Source: Lysobacterales bacterium (GTDB taxonomy: Bacteria; Pseudomonadota; Gammaproteobacteria; Xanthomonadales; Rhodanobacteraceae). Taken from it: a stretch of DNA of 37,370 nucleotides. Below are positions 16,983 through 26,428 of the stretch, in pieces. The DNA is taken from assembly GCA_015655335.1 (NCBI GenBank), contig JAATFF010000147.1, positions 1-37,370 of the forward strand. The letters are read 5' to 3'. The translations under genes were made by a program, and so were the position numbers. The notes below the pieces were generated by a model. That model ran no database searches. It saw only the letters and a program-made list of their open reading frames with translations, and was not told the DNA's origin. Within the stretch, counting starts at the first letter, position 1. The number at the start of each line of letters is the position of its first letter.

Positions 16983-17846
16983 TCAGTGACGCCGCTTGAG
17001 ACGAATCAAGCCGGAGATATCGTCATCGCCGTGTCCCTGCTGCATTAGCTCTGCATAATCGGCCAATGAGCGTTCGATCACGTTGTGTGAGGTACCGGCT
17101 TTCTCGGCGATACCGCGCACAATGCCAAGATCCTTGTGCAGCAACGCGAGCTTGAAGCCGACACTGAACTCATTGTTCAACATGGTTGCGCCGCGTTTTT
17201 CGAGGAACCAGTTGCCAGCAGCACCGGCACACAGGGTTGGAATCAGACGCTCTGGATCGAGGCCGAGCGCCTCTCCCAACGCCAAGCCTTCGCACACCGC
17301 TTGCGCAATGCCCGCCACCAATACCTGGTTCACCGCCTTGGTTGCCTGCCCCGCACCCACATCGCCCAGATGCGTAATACGCAACGCATAGGCTTCCAGC
17401 ACCGGGCGAGCACGCTCGAGCACCGCCGCATCGCCGCCGACCATCACCGAGAGCTTGCCGTTCTTAGCACCTTCCACCCCGCCCGACACAGGCGCATCGA
17501 GGAAGTGAGCACCAACGACCTGCAAGCGCGCCGCAGCTTTTTTGGCCGTATCGGGCGCCACAGTGGAGTGATCGATCACGATCGTTCCGGGCCGCATATG
17601 CGGAGCGAGTGCATCGACGGTACTGAGCACATCCGCGTCAGCGGTGACGCACAACGCGATGACATCGCACTGCGTGGCAAGCTCGGCCAGCGTTGCCGGT
17701 GCGGCAACACCCAGATCACGCGCCAACGCTTCGGCTTTGGCGTACGTGCGATTGGCGACGGCGTGTAGCAATCCATGCTGTTTCAGATGTCCGGCCATCG
17801 GTGCGCCCATAGCGCCCAAACCGATGAATGCTGCTTTGAGGGTCAT
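16983..17846 (-). CDS. NAD(P)-dependent beta-hydroxyacid dehydrogenase (3-hydroxyisobutyrate dehydrogenase family)
   Basis: The 287-residue protein starts at the ATG at 17846, with AAGGAG six bases upstream. It has the Rossmann loop FIGLGAMGAPMAGHL (7-21), the substrate motif DAPVSGGVEGAKNG (118-130) and the catalytic lysine K170 in GQATKAVNQVLVAG. This family includes 3-hydroxyisobutyrate dehydrogenase (MmsB), tartronate semialdehyde reductase (GarR/GlxR) and succinic semialdehyde or glyoxylate reductases; the substrate cannot be fixed from sequence alone. It is the last gene of the bdhA-adc-patatin run, 18 bp after the patatin gene. Confidence 0.88.
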   Translation of the reverse strand: MTLKAAFIGLGAMGAPMAGHLKQHGLLHAVANRTYAKAEALARDLGVAAPATLAELATQCDVIALCVTADADVLSTVDALAPHMRPGTIVIDHSTVAPDTAKKAAARLQVVGAHFLDAPVSGGVEGAKNGKLSVMVGGDAAVLERARPVLEAYALRITHLGDVGAGQATKAVNQVLVAGIAQAVCEGLALGEALGLDPERLIPTLCAGAAGNWFLEKRGATMLNNEFSVGFKLALLHKDLGIVRGIAEKAGTSHNVIERSLADYAELMQQGHGDDDISGLIRLKRRH

Positions 17847-17864
17847 GCGTGCTCCTTCCATCGA

Positions 17865-19058
17865 TCAATCATTGCTGAGCGCACGATGCACGTCGTGCGT
17901 CACGAACGGGTTTTCGGGATCCGGCGGATCGAGCCAATGCGGCCGCGTAAGCGTGTGCCGCATATCGGTCAGACCGCTCTGCCAATGCTCGTGCATGGTG
18001 GTGGCGCTGAACTCGTAATCCTTGTAGTGCCCTTCATAGGGCTTGTCGCGGTAGATCAGGTGGATGAGATTGGTGAGCGCGCCGTTGGAATAACGTTCCG
18101 CGCGGCGGAAGGCCGGATCGTTACGTTTGGCCTCGGGCACGAGCGTCATCAAATCGTGCAGCAAGCGTTGCTGCTCGCGACTCTGATGCATGTATTCCGT
18201 GACCAAGCGTGTACGACTGGAGAACTGGATGTCTTTCGTGCGCTCCGTCACGCTGCCCATGTCGCGCGGCAGCGCGCCGCACGCGCTCCACAGATCGACC
18301 TGGAAAATCAGCGAATCGTGATGCGGCCGCTCCGTCAGCACCTTGTATAGCGGTGTGTTGGAAACCATGCCGCCATCCCAGTAGTACTCGCCGTCGATCT
18401 CAACCGCGGGAAAGCCCGGCGGCAACGCGCCCGACGCCATGAAATGCTCTGGGCGAAGCTTTTCCTGGCGATTGTCGAAATAGGCGAAATTACCTGTGCG
18501 TACATTCACCGCACCCACCGAAACACGCAGGCTACGCGCGTCGTTGATGCGGTCGAAATCGGCCAGGCGCTCCAATGTTTCGCGCAGTGGCGCGGTGTCG
18601 TACCAGCTGGTCGTGGCAGGCGTGCCGTGCCACTGCATCACCGGCGGCGGCACGCGCGGCTGGAAGAAGCCGGACTGTCCCTCCGTCAACGCACGCCACG
18701 CCGCCAGCGTATTCACGCTATCGCGAAAGATCTGGGGCAACGTCATGTTGTCCATCCATGGCATCGCCGGGCGGTTCGGCCACAATGCCGATTTGCAAAT
18801 CGTTTCCCAGAATTCTGTCAACCGCTCGACACGCTGTTCGGGCGCATTGCCGGCGATGATCGCCGCATTCAACGCGCCGATCGAAATGCCGGCGATCCAG
18901 TTCGGATGCAATCCGGATTCGGCGAGTGCCTGATAAACCCCGGCCTGATAAGCACCGAGTGCACCGCCGCCCTGCAAAACCAGAGCGGTGACTTTATAGG
19001 CACTCTGCGCGGGATGATGCGCGGCGCCCTTGGGCGATGACGTCTTGTGCGCAGTCAT
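17865..19058 (-). CDS. Patatin-like phospholipase / acyl hydrolase
   Basis: The 397-residue protein has the patatin catalytic set: oxyanion motif LQGGGALGAYQAGVY (28-42), nucleophile S59 in GISIGALNA, and the dyad aspartate D228 in YWDGGMVSN. The C-terminal third resembles the DUF3734 extension often joined to such proteins. Patatin enzymes cleave acyl esters; location next to bdhA and acetoacetate decarboxylase suggests work on a hydroxyacyl polymer or storage lipid, which is inference. There is no signal peptide, so it should be cytoplasmic or membrane-associated. A GAGG lies six bases before the ATG, and the adc gene ends 9 bp upstream. Confidence 0.9.
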   Translation of the reverse strand: MTAHKTSSPKGAAHHPAQSAYKVTALVLQGGGALGAYQAGVYQALAESGLHPNWIAGISIGALNAAIIAGNAPEQRVERLTEFWETICKSALWPNRPAMPWMDNMTLPQIFRDSVNTLAAWRALTEGQSGFFQPRVPPPVMQWHGTPATTSWYDTAPLRETLERLADFDRINDARSLRVSVGAVNVRTGNFAYFDNRQEKLRPEHFMASGALPPGFPAVEIDGEYYWDGGMVSNTPLYKVLTERPHHDSLIFQVDLWSACGALPRDMGSVTERTKDIQFSSRTRLVTEYMHQSREQQRLLHDLMTLVPEAKRNDPAFRRAERYSNGALTNLIHLIYRDKPYEGHYKDYEFSATTMHEHWQSGLTDMRHTLTRPHWLDPPDPENPFVTHDVHRALSND

Positions 19059-19067
19059 GCGAGACCT

Positions 19068-19808
19068 CTATTCGGCAAGATAGTCGTAAACCACCGTGCC
19101 CAGATCGAGCGTAAGATCGGTGATGTAGTGCAGCGCCGATTCCACCTTGAGCACGGGCAACTCTGCCACGGGCGCCAGCGCATGCGGATGCAGCTCCAAT
19201 GATGCAGGCCCGGTCCAAGCACCTTTCAGCGTGACATTCGTGGTGAAGTAACGCACCAGCTCGCAGATGCGCGGCGAGCCGTCCACGTGCGGGATGATCT
19301 TCAGCAGGTAACTAGGCGCGGCGAGGCCGGCCAGAATCTTGGCATGATCGGCTTCGGCATGCTTGAAGCCCATGGTGGCCTTGGCCACGCGCACCTTGCC
19401 GTAATCGAGCGTGCCGACCAGGGTATCGATCTCGGTTTCCAGGATCGGAGTGGCCAGCTTCTTCGGAAAACCCCACAACTCGCGGCCACCGGCGATCGGC
19501 GGATGGTCGTTGAGGTACATCGCGTGGACGTAGCCGCCGCGTTCGCCACGGAAACTCACGGGAATGACCTGGCCCGACTCGGTGTAGTCGCCGAAGCCGG
19601 TGGAATCGGGCATGCGGATGAATTCGTACTTCACCAGCGGCTCGGTCACTTCGAGCGGCTCGGGTACCACCGCGCGCAGCGCGTCCATATCGGTGCGATA
19701 GGTGATGACCAGAAATTCGCGATTGACGAAACGATACGGCCCGCGCGGAAATGCCGGACTGGTCAGCGGCATGGCGAAAGCGTTGGCTTTGACGTCAGCG
19801 ATCTTCAT
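19068..19808 (-). CDS. adc: Acetoacetate decarboxylase family protein
   Basis: The 246-residue protein matches acetoacetate decarboxylase: the Schiff-base lysine lies in [14 protein letters not shown] (K116 or K117, corresponding to K115 in Clostridium), and [11 protein letters not shown] (22-32) and VYDYLAE close the barrel. The enzyme converts acetoacetate to acetone and carbon dioxide. AAGGAG sits seven bases before the ATG. It stands 77 bp downstream of bdhA, which makes acetoacetate from 3-hydroxybutyrate, so the two probably act in sequence. Confidence 0.9.
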   Translation of the reverse strand: MKIADVKANAFAMPLTSPAFPRGPYRFVNREFLVITYRTDMDALRAVVPEPLEVTEPLVKYEFIRMPDSTGFGDYTESGQVIPVSFRGERGGYVHAMYLNDHPPIAGGRELWGFPKKLATPILETEIDTLVGTLDYGKVRVAKATMGFKHAEADHAKILAGLAAPSYLLKIIPHVDGSPRICELVRYFTTNVTLKGAWTGPASLELHPHALAPVAELPVLKVESALHYITDLTLDLGTVVYDYLAE

Positions 19809-19885
19809 GAAACTCTCCTTGTAAGCGATACGATGTGGCGCACGCTACGCGCGCGCCACCGACACGATGAGGAGGACACGAACCC

Positions 19886-20671
19886 TTACTGCATGTACCA
19901 ACCGTGGCTCACGACGAAGCTCTGGCCGGTCAATGCCGCACTCGGGAACGCTGCGAGATACAACGCGGTCTGTGCGATGTCCTCGACCGTGGTGAACACA
20001 CCGTCCACCGTGTCTTTCAGCATCACGTTCTTGATCACGTCCGCTTCGCTGATGCCCAGTTCCTTGGCCTGCTCGGGAATTTGCTTTTCCACCAGCGGCG
20101 TGCGCACGAAACCGGGGCAGATCACATGCGAGCGCACATTGTGCGCGGCGCCCTCTTTCGCCAGCGTGCGTGCCAAACCCAACAGGCCGTGCTTGGCGGT
20201 GACGTAGGCCGACTTCAGCTTGGAAGCCTCGTGCGAATGCACCGAACCCATGTAGATCACGGTGCCGCCGCGGTTGTCTTTGTACATGTGCTTGAGCGCG
20301 GCCTTGGTGGTAAGAAAGCCGCCGTCCAGATGGATCGCCAGCATCTTTTTCCAGTCGGAAAAAGCGAACTCGTCGATCGGATTGATGATCTGCACACCTG
20401 CATTGGAAATCAGGATATCCAGGCTTCCGAATGCTGCCACTGCTTTGTCGGTACCTGCGTTCACCGCGTCTTCGCTGGTGACATCCATCTCGATGCCGAT
20501 GGCCTTGCCGCCAGCCGCTTTGATTTCCGCCGCCGCCGCATCGGCGGCCTGTTGATTGATATCGGCAATCGCCACCGCTGCGCCGTTCTTGGCGTACAGC
20601 TCCGCGATAGCCTTGCCGATGCCGCTGGCTGCGCCCGTAATCAATGCAACCTTGCCGTCGAGACTTGCCAT
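19886..20671 (-). CDS. bdhA: 3-hydroxybutyrate dehydrogenase
   Basis: This 261-residue short-chain dehydrogenase has the cofactor loop TGAASGIG (12-19), NAG (90-92) and the catalytic S143, Y156 and K160 ([17 protein letters not shown]). The [12 protein letters not shown] and [21 protein letters not shown] segments are typical of D-3-hydroxybutyrate dehydrogenase, which oxidises 3-hydroxybutyrate to acetoacetate with NAD. GAAGGAG lies six bases before the ATG. It appears to be the first gene of a four-gene minus-strand operon. Its polymer-cycle partners phaC and phaZ are not in the window. Confidence 0.93.
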   Translation of the reverse strand: MASLDGKVALITGAASGIGKAIAELYAKNGAAVAIADINQQAADAAAAEIKAAGGKAIGIEMDVTSEDAVNAGTDKAVAAFGSLDILISNAGVQIINPIDEFAFSDWKKMLAIHLDGGFLTTKAALKHMYKDNRGGTVIYMGSVHSHEASKLKSAYVTAKHGLLGLARTLAKEGAAHNVRSHVICPGFVRTPLVEKQIPEQAKELGISEADVIKNVMLKDTVDGVFTTVEDIAQTALYLAAFPSAALTGQSFVVSHGWYMQ

Positions 20672-20775
20672 ATGCCACTCCTTCGGATGGGGGAAAGGGA
20701 ATCATTCGCGAGCAGCACATTTACTTTTCGTCATAAGGCGCCTCGAAACTTGCAGACGCCCTATGCCATATCAAA

Positions 20776-22665
20776 TCAACGCACGCCCTCGGATAGGTAG
20801 GTATAGCCGGTCAAGCCTTCATTCAATGTTACAAACAGACGCTCGGCCTGCTCCCCGCCGATACCTGCGGCGGCGATGCGTTCGCGATAGTTCCCACGAA
20901 GCACGTCCAGGTCGTAACCCACATAGTCCAGCATCAGATCGGTGGTATCGCCCCGACGCTTGTGGGCGAACACATAGTTGCCGCCGTCGACGCGCACGTT
21001 CACCGCGTCGGTATCGCCGAACAAATTGTGGATGTCGCCGAGCGTCTCCTGATAGGCACCCACCATGAAAATGCCCAGGCAATACGACTCGCCTTCCTTC
21101 AGCGCATGCAAGGGAAGGCTCACGTCGACGCCTTCCGCATCGACGTAGTGATCGATACGCCCGTCCGAATCGCAGGTGAGATCGACCAGCACGCCACGAC
21201 GCGTCGGTTGTTCGTTCAAACGAGCGATCGGTGCGATCGGGAAGATCTGATCGATCGCCCACACATCCGGCACCGATTCGAATACCGAGAAGTTGACGAA
21301 GTATTTGTCGACCAGCTTTTCGTCCAGTTCGTCCAACGCCTGGCGGTGCGCACGTTCAGCCGGTAACAAACGCGCGCGCACGGCGTTGGCGATGGCGTAA
21401 TACAACTCGTCCAAACGCGCGCGATCGGCCAACGACAGCTGACCCAATGCGTACAACGTCTGGCCTTCCTGCAAGTGGTGCTGCGCTTCGTGGAACAATT
21501 CCAGCGGCGGGCGCGCATCCAATTCGTCGTGCACTTCGCGCAGATGACGCAGCACCGAAGGTTCGTCACGATCGGGCGGCGGCAGGCTGCCTTCCGGCAC
21601 GGATTCGACTTCACTCACGTTAATGACCATCACCGCGTGATGTGCGGTCATGGCGCGCCCCGCTTCGGTGATGATGTGCGGCGCTTTCAATCCTTCCGCG
21701 TCCACGGCCTCGGCAAGCGACTGCACGATGGTCGCGGCGTACTGCTCCAGCGAGTAGTTGATCGAGTTGTGGCTGCGCGAACGCGAGCCTTCGTAATCCA
21801 CGCCCAGGCCGCCGCCCACGTCGACGATCTCCAACGGCACGCCCAGGCGAGTCAGCTCGACGAAGTAGCGCGTAGCTTCGCGCATGCCATTGGCGATATC
21901 GCGCACATTGGAAATCTGCGAACCCATGTGGAAGTGCTGCAATTTCAGCGTGTGCTTCAGGCCAGCCTTGTCTAGGCGCGCGACCAGATCGAGCACCTGC
22001 GCCGGCGAGAGACCGAACTTGCCTTTGTCGCCACCGGTGTTCTGCCATTTACCCGCACCGATCGAAGCAAGCCGGACGCGTACGCCGAGCAACGGCTCCA
22101 CGTCCAGCGCCTTGGCTTCGGCGATCACGTGCTCCAGCTCGGACGGCTTTTCGATCACGATATGGATGCGCAAACCGAGCTTGCGTCCGATCAACGCGAG
22201 ACGAATGTATTCGCGGTCCTTGTAACCGTTGCAGATAACGATGGAACCCGCTCGCGCCATCGCCAGCACGGCCATCAATTCGGGTTTGGAACCTGCCTCA
22301 AGACCAAAGCCGTGCTCACCGGCCGCCACCAGCTCTGCGACGACACCGCGCTGCTGATTGACTTTGATCGGATAGACGGCCGTATAGCCGCCCGCATAAC
22401 GCCATTCGCCGATCGCCTTGGCGAACGCGCCCTGCAGCCGCGAGAGCCGATCGGCGAGGATGTCGGGAAAGCGCACCAGCAACGGCAGACGTAGTCCCTC
22501 GTCGCGTGCGCGCGCGACGATTTCAGGCAAGGAAAAAGCAGGGCCGTTCGCGCCACGCGGGCGCATCACCATATCGCCGGCATCGTTGACGTCGACGTAG
22601 CCATCGCCCCAGTAAGGCACGGCATAGGTGTGACGAGCGGTGTCGGTATTCCAGGAATTCGCCAT
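20776..22665 (-). CDS. speA: Biosynthetic arginine decarboxylase
   Basis: SpeA decarboxylates arginine to agmatine, the first step of the arginine route to putrescine and spermidine. The 629-residue protein belongs to the PLP-dependent fold III group: the cofactor lysine is K101 in VYPIKVNQQ, and the glycine-rich PLP loop is DVGGGLGVDYEGSRS. The C terminus, with FQETLGDIHNLFGDTDAVNV-type sequence, matches E. coli SpeA. The ATG at 22665 is preceded by AAGGAG about 11 bases upstream. It is divergent from speE, so the two polyamine genes share a 269-bp control region. Confidence 0.96.
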   Translation of the reverse strand: MANSWNTDTARHTYAVPYWGDGYVDVNDAGDMVMRPRGANGPAFSLPEIVARARDEGLRLPLLVRFPDILADRLSRLQGAFAKAIGEWRYAGGYTAVYPIKVNQQRGVVAELVAAGEHGFGLEAGSKPELMAVLAMARAGSIVICNGYKDREYIRLALIGRKLGLRIHIVIEKPSELEHVIAEAKALDVEPLLGVRVRLASIGAGKWQNTGGDKGKFGLSPAQVLDLVARLDKAGLKHTLKLQHFHMGSQISNVRDIANGMREATRYFVELTRLGVPLEIVDVGGGLGVDYEGSRSRSHNSINYSLEQYAATIVQSLAEAVDAEGLKAPHIITEAGRAMTAHHAVMVINVSEVESVPEGSLPPPDRDEPSVLRHLREVHDELDARPPLELFHEAQHHLQEGQTLYALGQLSLADRARLDELYYAIANAVRARLLPAERAHRQALDELDEKLVDKYFVNFSVFESVPDVWAIDQIFPIAPIARLNEQPTRRGVLVDLTCDSDGRIDHYVDAEGVDVSLPLHALKEGESYCLGIFMVGAYQETLGDIHNLFGDTDAVNVRVDGGNYVFAHKRRGDTTDLMLDYVGYDLDVLRGNYRERIAAAGIGGEQAERLFVTLNEGLTGYTYLSEGVR

Positions 22666-22823
22666 GTTGACGGTATCTCCTTATGTAGGTCGTTCGATTG
22701 ACCCTAGGGACGACATCGTCGCAGCGGCGAGCCTTGACGAAAACTAAGCCCACCGGCCGGAAGCCTCGCACGCCGCGGGGCCGGAAGGGCTCGACGGGCG
22801 ACCGCGAGGCGGCGACCCGAACC

Positions 22824-22837
22824 GCTATTGTAATAGC
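22824..22837. repeat. Short palindrome in the speA-speE control region
   Basis: GCTATTGTAATAGC has 6-bp arms around a 2-base centre, roughly midway between the speA and speE starts. It could be an operator or part of overlapping promoters (TATTGT and TACAAT at 22891-22896 are -10-like). The evidence is only its symmetry and location. Confidence 0.25.
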
Positions 22838-22934
22838 CAGGCGCGACAATTTGAGGTCACCCGCACCGTCACGACGGCAGCCGTTGCCGCTACAATTGCG
22901 TCTCTTTAACCTCGTTCCGCAGGATCTTCCCGTC

Positions 22935-23786
22935 ATGTCGCAGCCCAGCTGGTTCACCGAAGCGCACCAGGCTTCCGGATCCTCCATCGGTTACCGTTTG
23001 GAGAAGGCGCTTCATGCCGAGAAAACCCCATTCCAGACCATCGAGATCTACCAGACCACCGACTGGGGCAACCTGATGGTGATCGACGGCTGCGTGATGC
23101 TCACCGGCCGCGACAATTTTCTCTACCACGAGATGATGACCCACCCGGCGCTATTCACCCATGCGCGCGCCAAGCGCGTGGTGATCATCGGCGGCGGCGA
23201 TTGCGGCACGTTGCGCGAAGTGCTCAAGCACGAGGAAGTGGAACACGCGGCGCAAGTGGAAATCGACGAGCGCGTAACGCGCCTGGCCGAGCAGTACTTC
23301 CCGGAGCTATGCGAGTCCAACAACGATCCGCGCGCGGAGTTGCTGTTCATCGACGGCATCAAATACATGGCCGAAGCCGAACCCGAATCGCTGGATCTGA
23401 TTATCGTCGACTCGACCGATCCGGTCGGTCCGGCCGAAGGCCTGTTCAACGCCGCGTTCTACGCGAGCTGCCATAAAGCTTTGCGCCACGGCGGCATCCT
23501 GGTGCAACAGAGCGAATCGCCGATCGCGCATCTGGAGTTGATCAAGTCGATGCGCTCGGCCATGCGCACCGCCGGCTTCAATGCCGTGCGTACCCTTCCG
23601 TTCCCGCAGCCGTGCTATCCCACCGGCTGGTGGAGCTGCACGATGGCGCGCAAGGGCGGCGACCTGGCCGGTTTCCGCGAACGCGGCGCGATCAGCAAGA
23701 ATTTCACCACGCGCTATTACAACGCCGATGTGCACAAGGGCGCGCTGGCGCTGCCTGAGTTCATGCGCGAAGCGCTAGGCGAATAA
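22935..23786 (+). CDS. speE: Spermidine synthase (polyamine aminopropyltransferase)
   Basis: SpeE moves an aminopropyl group from decarboxylated S-adenosylmethionine to putrescine. From the ATG at 22935 the protein has 283 residues and begins SQPSWFTEAHQ. Motifs are YQTTDWGNLMVIDG, YHEMMTHPAL, the nucleotide loop IIGGGDCGTLRE (85-95) and the catalytic D159 in VDSTDPVGPAEGLF, as well as FPQPCYPTGWWS. AGGA ten bases upstream supports the start. The decarboxylase speD and the agmatine-to-putrescine enzymes are not in the window. Confidence 0.97.
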   Translation: MSQPSWFTEAHQASGSSIGYRLEKALHAEKTPFQTIEIYQTTDWGNLMVIDGCVMLTGRDNFLYHEMMTHPALFTHARAKRVVIIGGGDCGTLREVLKHEEVEHAAQVEIDERVTRLAEQYFPELCESNNDPRAELLFIDGIKYMAEAEPESLDLIIVDSTDPVGPAEGLFNAAFYASCHKALRHGGILVQQSESPIAHLELIKSMRSAMRTAGFNAVRTLPFPQPCYPTGWWSCTMARKGGDLAGFRERGAISKNFTTRYYNADVHKGALALPEFMREALGE

Positions 23787-23803
23787 GCCCAGCCGCGCAA
23801 ACA

Positions 23804-23829
23804 GGCGCCTGCCCCACGAGGCAGGCCCC
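23804..23829. terminator. Hairpin between speE and the convergent small membrane gene
   Basis: GGCGCCTGCC (23804-23813) and GGCAGGCCCC (23820-23829) pair over 10 positions with one mismatch and a 6-base loop. It lies between two facing stop codons (23786 and 23832). There is no U-tract on either strand, so it may be a weak bidirectional terminator. Confidence 0.45.
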
Positions 23830-23831
23830 AC

Positions 23832-24014
23832 CTAGAACAACCGGCTGCGCACCTTCGGCATCAGTACCAACACCAAGGTGGCAATCGGGCCGAGCAGCAG
23901 CGACAGCAAGAACCACAAAAGGCCATTACGGTTCTTGCCTTGCGCGAGGCCGGCATTGATCAAGGCCAGCGTGCCCCACCCGACAAACCACGGGGCATGC
24001 CCCTCGGCCAACAT
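23832..24014 (-). CDS. Small two-helix membrane protein
   Basis: A 60-residue protein is read from the ATG at 24014; an upstream ATG at 24074 is also open but has no ribosome-binding site. It has two hydrophobic segments (about 8-22 and 32-52) separated by a basic turn, AQGKNRNGLLWFLLSLLLGPIATLVLVLM-like in order, and a basic C terminus. The second part resembles the GLLWFLLSLLLGP motif common in small conserved membrane proteins of proteobacteria. The function is unknown. It is convergent with speE. Confidence 0.6.
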   Translation of the reverse strand: MLAEGHAPWFVGWGTLALINAGLAQGKNRNGLLWFLLSLLLGPIATLVLVLMPKVRSRLF

Positions 24015-24182
24015 CGAAAACGACTCCACAGCTTTCTCCTGTGTACCGCAATGGGCAAGCGGCCATGCTAGCAAGAGCTGGCGACAGATGCGCCATGGCA
24101 GTCTCCGGGCTGACCGCTGTTCAGAACATCCTCAATACGAGCCCGCTATGCTCGCGGTTTTATGAACAACGGAGCACTTTCG

Positions 24183-25208
24183 ATGCGCGGATGGCGTCCT
24201 CTTGTCCTCATTCTTGCTGGCGTATTCGCGGCTTCAGCAACCATGGTCGCGCGTCCGCAAGCGGTGGCGCCTCCCGGTGCCGCGAAGGCTAACCAGGCCC
24301 GCATCAAAGCGCTGTTGGCTTTTCAAAGCGACCTGGTCAGCGTGCTGGCGCCTAGCGCGGACGCCGAACGGCTGCTGGCCGCCGCCCTGCTGGCCCGCCC
24401 GTTGCCCACCCAGCCCAAGATCACCACCTTCCACGCGCTGATCGAACGCGCCGCGCGGACGGAAGACGCCGGCTCCGCCGAAAGCTGGGCACGCCTGGCC
24501 GATTGCGACCCCAAGGTCAGCTGTCCCAACAGCGATGCATTAGCGCAGCTGGTACAGCAGGCGCCGGACAACGCGGCGGTCTGGCTGCTCAAGCTGAGCC
24601 AGGACGTCAACGGCCTGAAGAAGCAGGTTGCGCGGCAAGACCTGGCCAATGCCGCCGGCGCCAAGCTGTATGACGATTACACCGGGGTTGGCCTCAAAGC
24701 ATTGGCCAGCACCGTCAGCACGCTGCCGCCCCCGAATGCCACCATCGATCCGAATTCGGCCGCCGGCGCCAATGGCGTGCAGGTGTTTATCGTCTTCGGC
24801 TCCGCGACCGGCATGCCGCAGCCCGCCTTGCGCGACACCGCTGCGTATTGCGAGAAACAAGCGCCAGACGATGCCTCGATCAAGGACGACTGCCTGAAGC
24901 TGGGCAAATTGCTGGAATGGGGCTCCAGCCCGTTGGCCCGTTCGCTTGGCCTGCATTTGCGCGAAGTGCTCAACCCCGACGTGGCCCAGCAGCAGGACGC
25001 CCAGGCTGCACGGCGCAATCTGATCTGGCAGGTACAGAACTTCGCCGAATTGTCCTTGCGTGCGCAGAATGACAAGGCACGATCGCAGCACCTGCTGGCG
25101 CTGGCTCGCACCGGCGGTACGCAGATGAGTCTGGTGTTGGCTGCCCTGCGCGACGACGGCATTCCTACCGATGCGCCGGCCGACTGGCAACCGCAAAAGG
25201 CGAATTGA
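24183..25208 (+). CDS. Exported hypothetical protein
   Basis: From the ATG at 24183 (GGAG nine bases upstream; a second ATG at 24162 is possible) the protein has 341 residues. A signal peptide or anchor (residues 1-25, RPLVLILAGVFAASA) is followed by an Ala/Leu/Gln-rich, mainly helical domain with four cysteines, two of them in ADCDPKVSCPN. I do not recognise a family. The helical repeats with W- and L-rich short segments (AVWLLKLSQD, RSLGLHLREV) might be tetratricopeptide- or Sel1-like. It lies 87 bp upstream of the ParA-like gene. Confidence 0.65.
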   Translation: MRGWRPLVLILAGVFAASATMVARPQAVAPPGAAKANQARIKALLAFQSDLVSVLAPSADAERLLAAALLARPLPTQPKITTFHALIERAARTEDAGSAESWARLADCDPKVSCPNSDALAQLVQQAPDNAAVWLLKLSQDVNGLKKQVARQDLANAAGAKLYDDYTGVGLKALASTVSTLPPPNATIDPNSAAGANGVQVFIVFGSATGMPQPALRDTAAYCEKQAPDDASIKDDCLKLGKLLEWGSSPLARSLGLHLREVLNPDVAQQQDAQAARRNLIWQVQNFAELSLRAQNDKARSQHLLALARTGGTQMSLVLAALRDDGIPTDAPADWQPQKAN

Positions 25209-25295
25209 AGATCCGGGAATGACGGACGCCCTGTTCCCTTGTTCCCCGTTCCCCCGCTACCCTTGGGTCGACCTCACGCCACCTAGGGGTAATCA

Positions 25296-25928
25296 ATGCT
25301 TACGGTGCTGGTAGCAAGCAGCAAGGGCGGATGCGGCAAGAGCACGCTGGTAACCCAGCTGGCGTCGCACTACGCGCAAGAAGGCCGGCGCACCGCGATC
25401 GTCGACGGCGATCCCCAGGGCTCCAGCTATCGCTGGGCCAGCCTGCGACCGGACAACGTTCCCGGCGTACTGGCACTGGAAGGCGGTCGCAGGGCGCTCG
25501 ACAAGTTGCCCGAGGACACCGAGCGCGTCCTGATCGACACCGCCGCCGGCTCCCACGAACGAGAGCTGGAGCCGTATCTGGAAAAGGCCGATGTCGTGCT
25601 CGTTCCGGTACTTCCTTCCTCGTTCGATCTGCATGCCACGCTCGGCTTCCTGCAACATCTACGCGGCATCAGTCGGATCAAGCGCGGCAAATTGCCGGTG
25701 GCCCTGGTTGGCAACCGGCTTAAGCCATGGACGCATGCCAGCCAGGATGCGATCGCGCAGCTGGCCGAGCAATCCCCCTTCCCGGTAGTGGCGCAATTGC
25801 GCGATACCCAGGCCTATGTTTTGTTGACGTCGCTGGGCAAAGGCATCTTCGACTACGGATCCGAGCAGGTGCGCGGGCATCAGCAGGACTGGACGCCGTT
25901 GCTGCGCTGGATCAAGCGTAAGCATTGA
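25296..25928 (+). CDS. ParA/MinD-family ATPase, orphan
   Basis: This 210-residue deviant Walker-type ATPase has K10-GGCGKST (10-17) with the signature lysine at K10, a Walker A' region IVDGDPQGSSYRW (35-47) and a DTAAGS switch near 88. Such ATPases dimerise on ATP and position DNA or protein cargo. No parB, parS or plasmid gene is near, so it is not obviously a chromosome or plasmid segregation gene; it resembles the short ParA-like proteins found alone in gammaproteobacteria. AGGGG stands before the ATG. sixA follows 26 bp later, so these may be one operon. Confidence 0.88.
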   Translation: MLTVLVASSKGGCGKSTLVTQLASHYAQEGRRTAIVDGDPQGSSYRWASLRPDNVPGVLALEGGRRALDKLPEDTERVLIDTAAGSHERELEPYLEKADVVLVPVLPSSFDLHATLGFLQHLRGISRIKRGKLPVALVGNRLKPWTHASQDAIAQLAEQSPFPVVAQLRDTQAYVLLTSLGKGIFDYGSEQVRGHQQDWTPLLRWIKRKH

Positions 25929-25954
25929 AGCCGCTACAGGCACACGGAGTTTTT

Positions 25955-26428
25955 ATGCACGAACTGATTTTGCTGCGACACGCTGAAGCCCAGCCCTCAT
26001 CACCCGGTGGCGACGATACGGTGCGCCGCCTCAGCGGCCGCGGCGAACAGGAGGCGCGCGCTGCCGGAGCATGGCTCAAGTCACACGGTGTGCGCCCGGA
26101 TCGCGTGCTGTGCTCACCCTCCGAGCGCACCTGCGCCACGGCGAATCTCGCACTTTCCACGCTACATAGCGTGCCGACGATGCAGATGGCATCGGAAATC
26201 TACAACGCGACACCCGGCGAACTGCTGGCTTTGCTCGATCAGCACGGCGATGCGAACACGCTGATGCTGGTCGGTCACAACCCGGGCATCGAACGGTTGG
26301 TGGCCTTGCTGGTGGAAGGTCGCTCCGATGAGTTTCGCGGGATGCCGCCGGCCGGCATGGCCGTACTCCACGTCGATGGCCCACTGGAACCGGGTAGCGC
26401 ACGGCTGGATGCGTTCTGGTCGCCGTGA
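25955..26428 (+). CDS. sixA: Phosphohistidine phosphatase SixA
   Basis: The 157-residue histidine-phosphatase superfamily protein starts HELILLRHAEAQP, with the catalytic H9 in RHAE. The second catalytic histidine lies in LVGHNPGIERL, and SPSERTCATANL holds a conserved arginine. SixA removes phosphate from phosphohistidine, known for the HPt domain of ArcB and for the nitrogen phosphotransferase protein NPr. The start ATG at 25955 has CGGAG seven bases before it. The yceI start overlaps the stop codon (GTGA), so the genes are coupled. Confidence 0.9.
   Translation: MHELILLRHAEAQPSSPGGDDTVRRLSGRGEQEARAAGAWLKSHGVRPDRVLCSPSERTCATANLALSTLHSVPTMQMASEIYNATPGELLALLDQHGDANTLMLVGHNPGIERLVALLVEGRSDEFRGMPPAGMAVLHVDGPLEPGSARLDAFWSP

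Noticed and set aside
20696..20710. A 15-base match (AGGGAATCATTCGCG) also found at 30366-30380
   Set aside because: About one such repeat is expected by chance in a window of this length, and the two copies lie in unrelated contexts.
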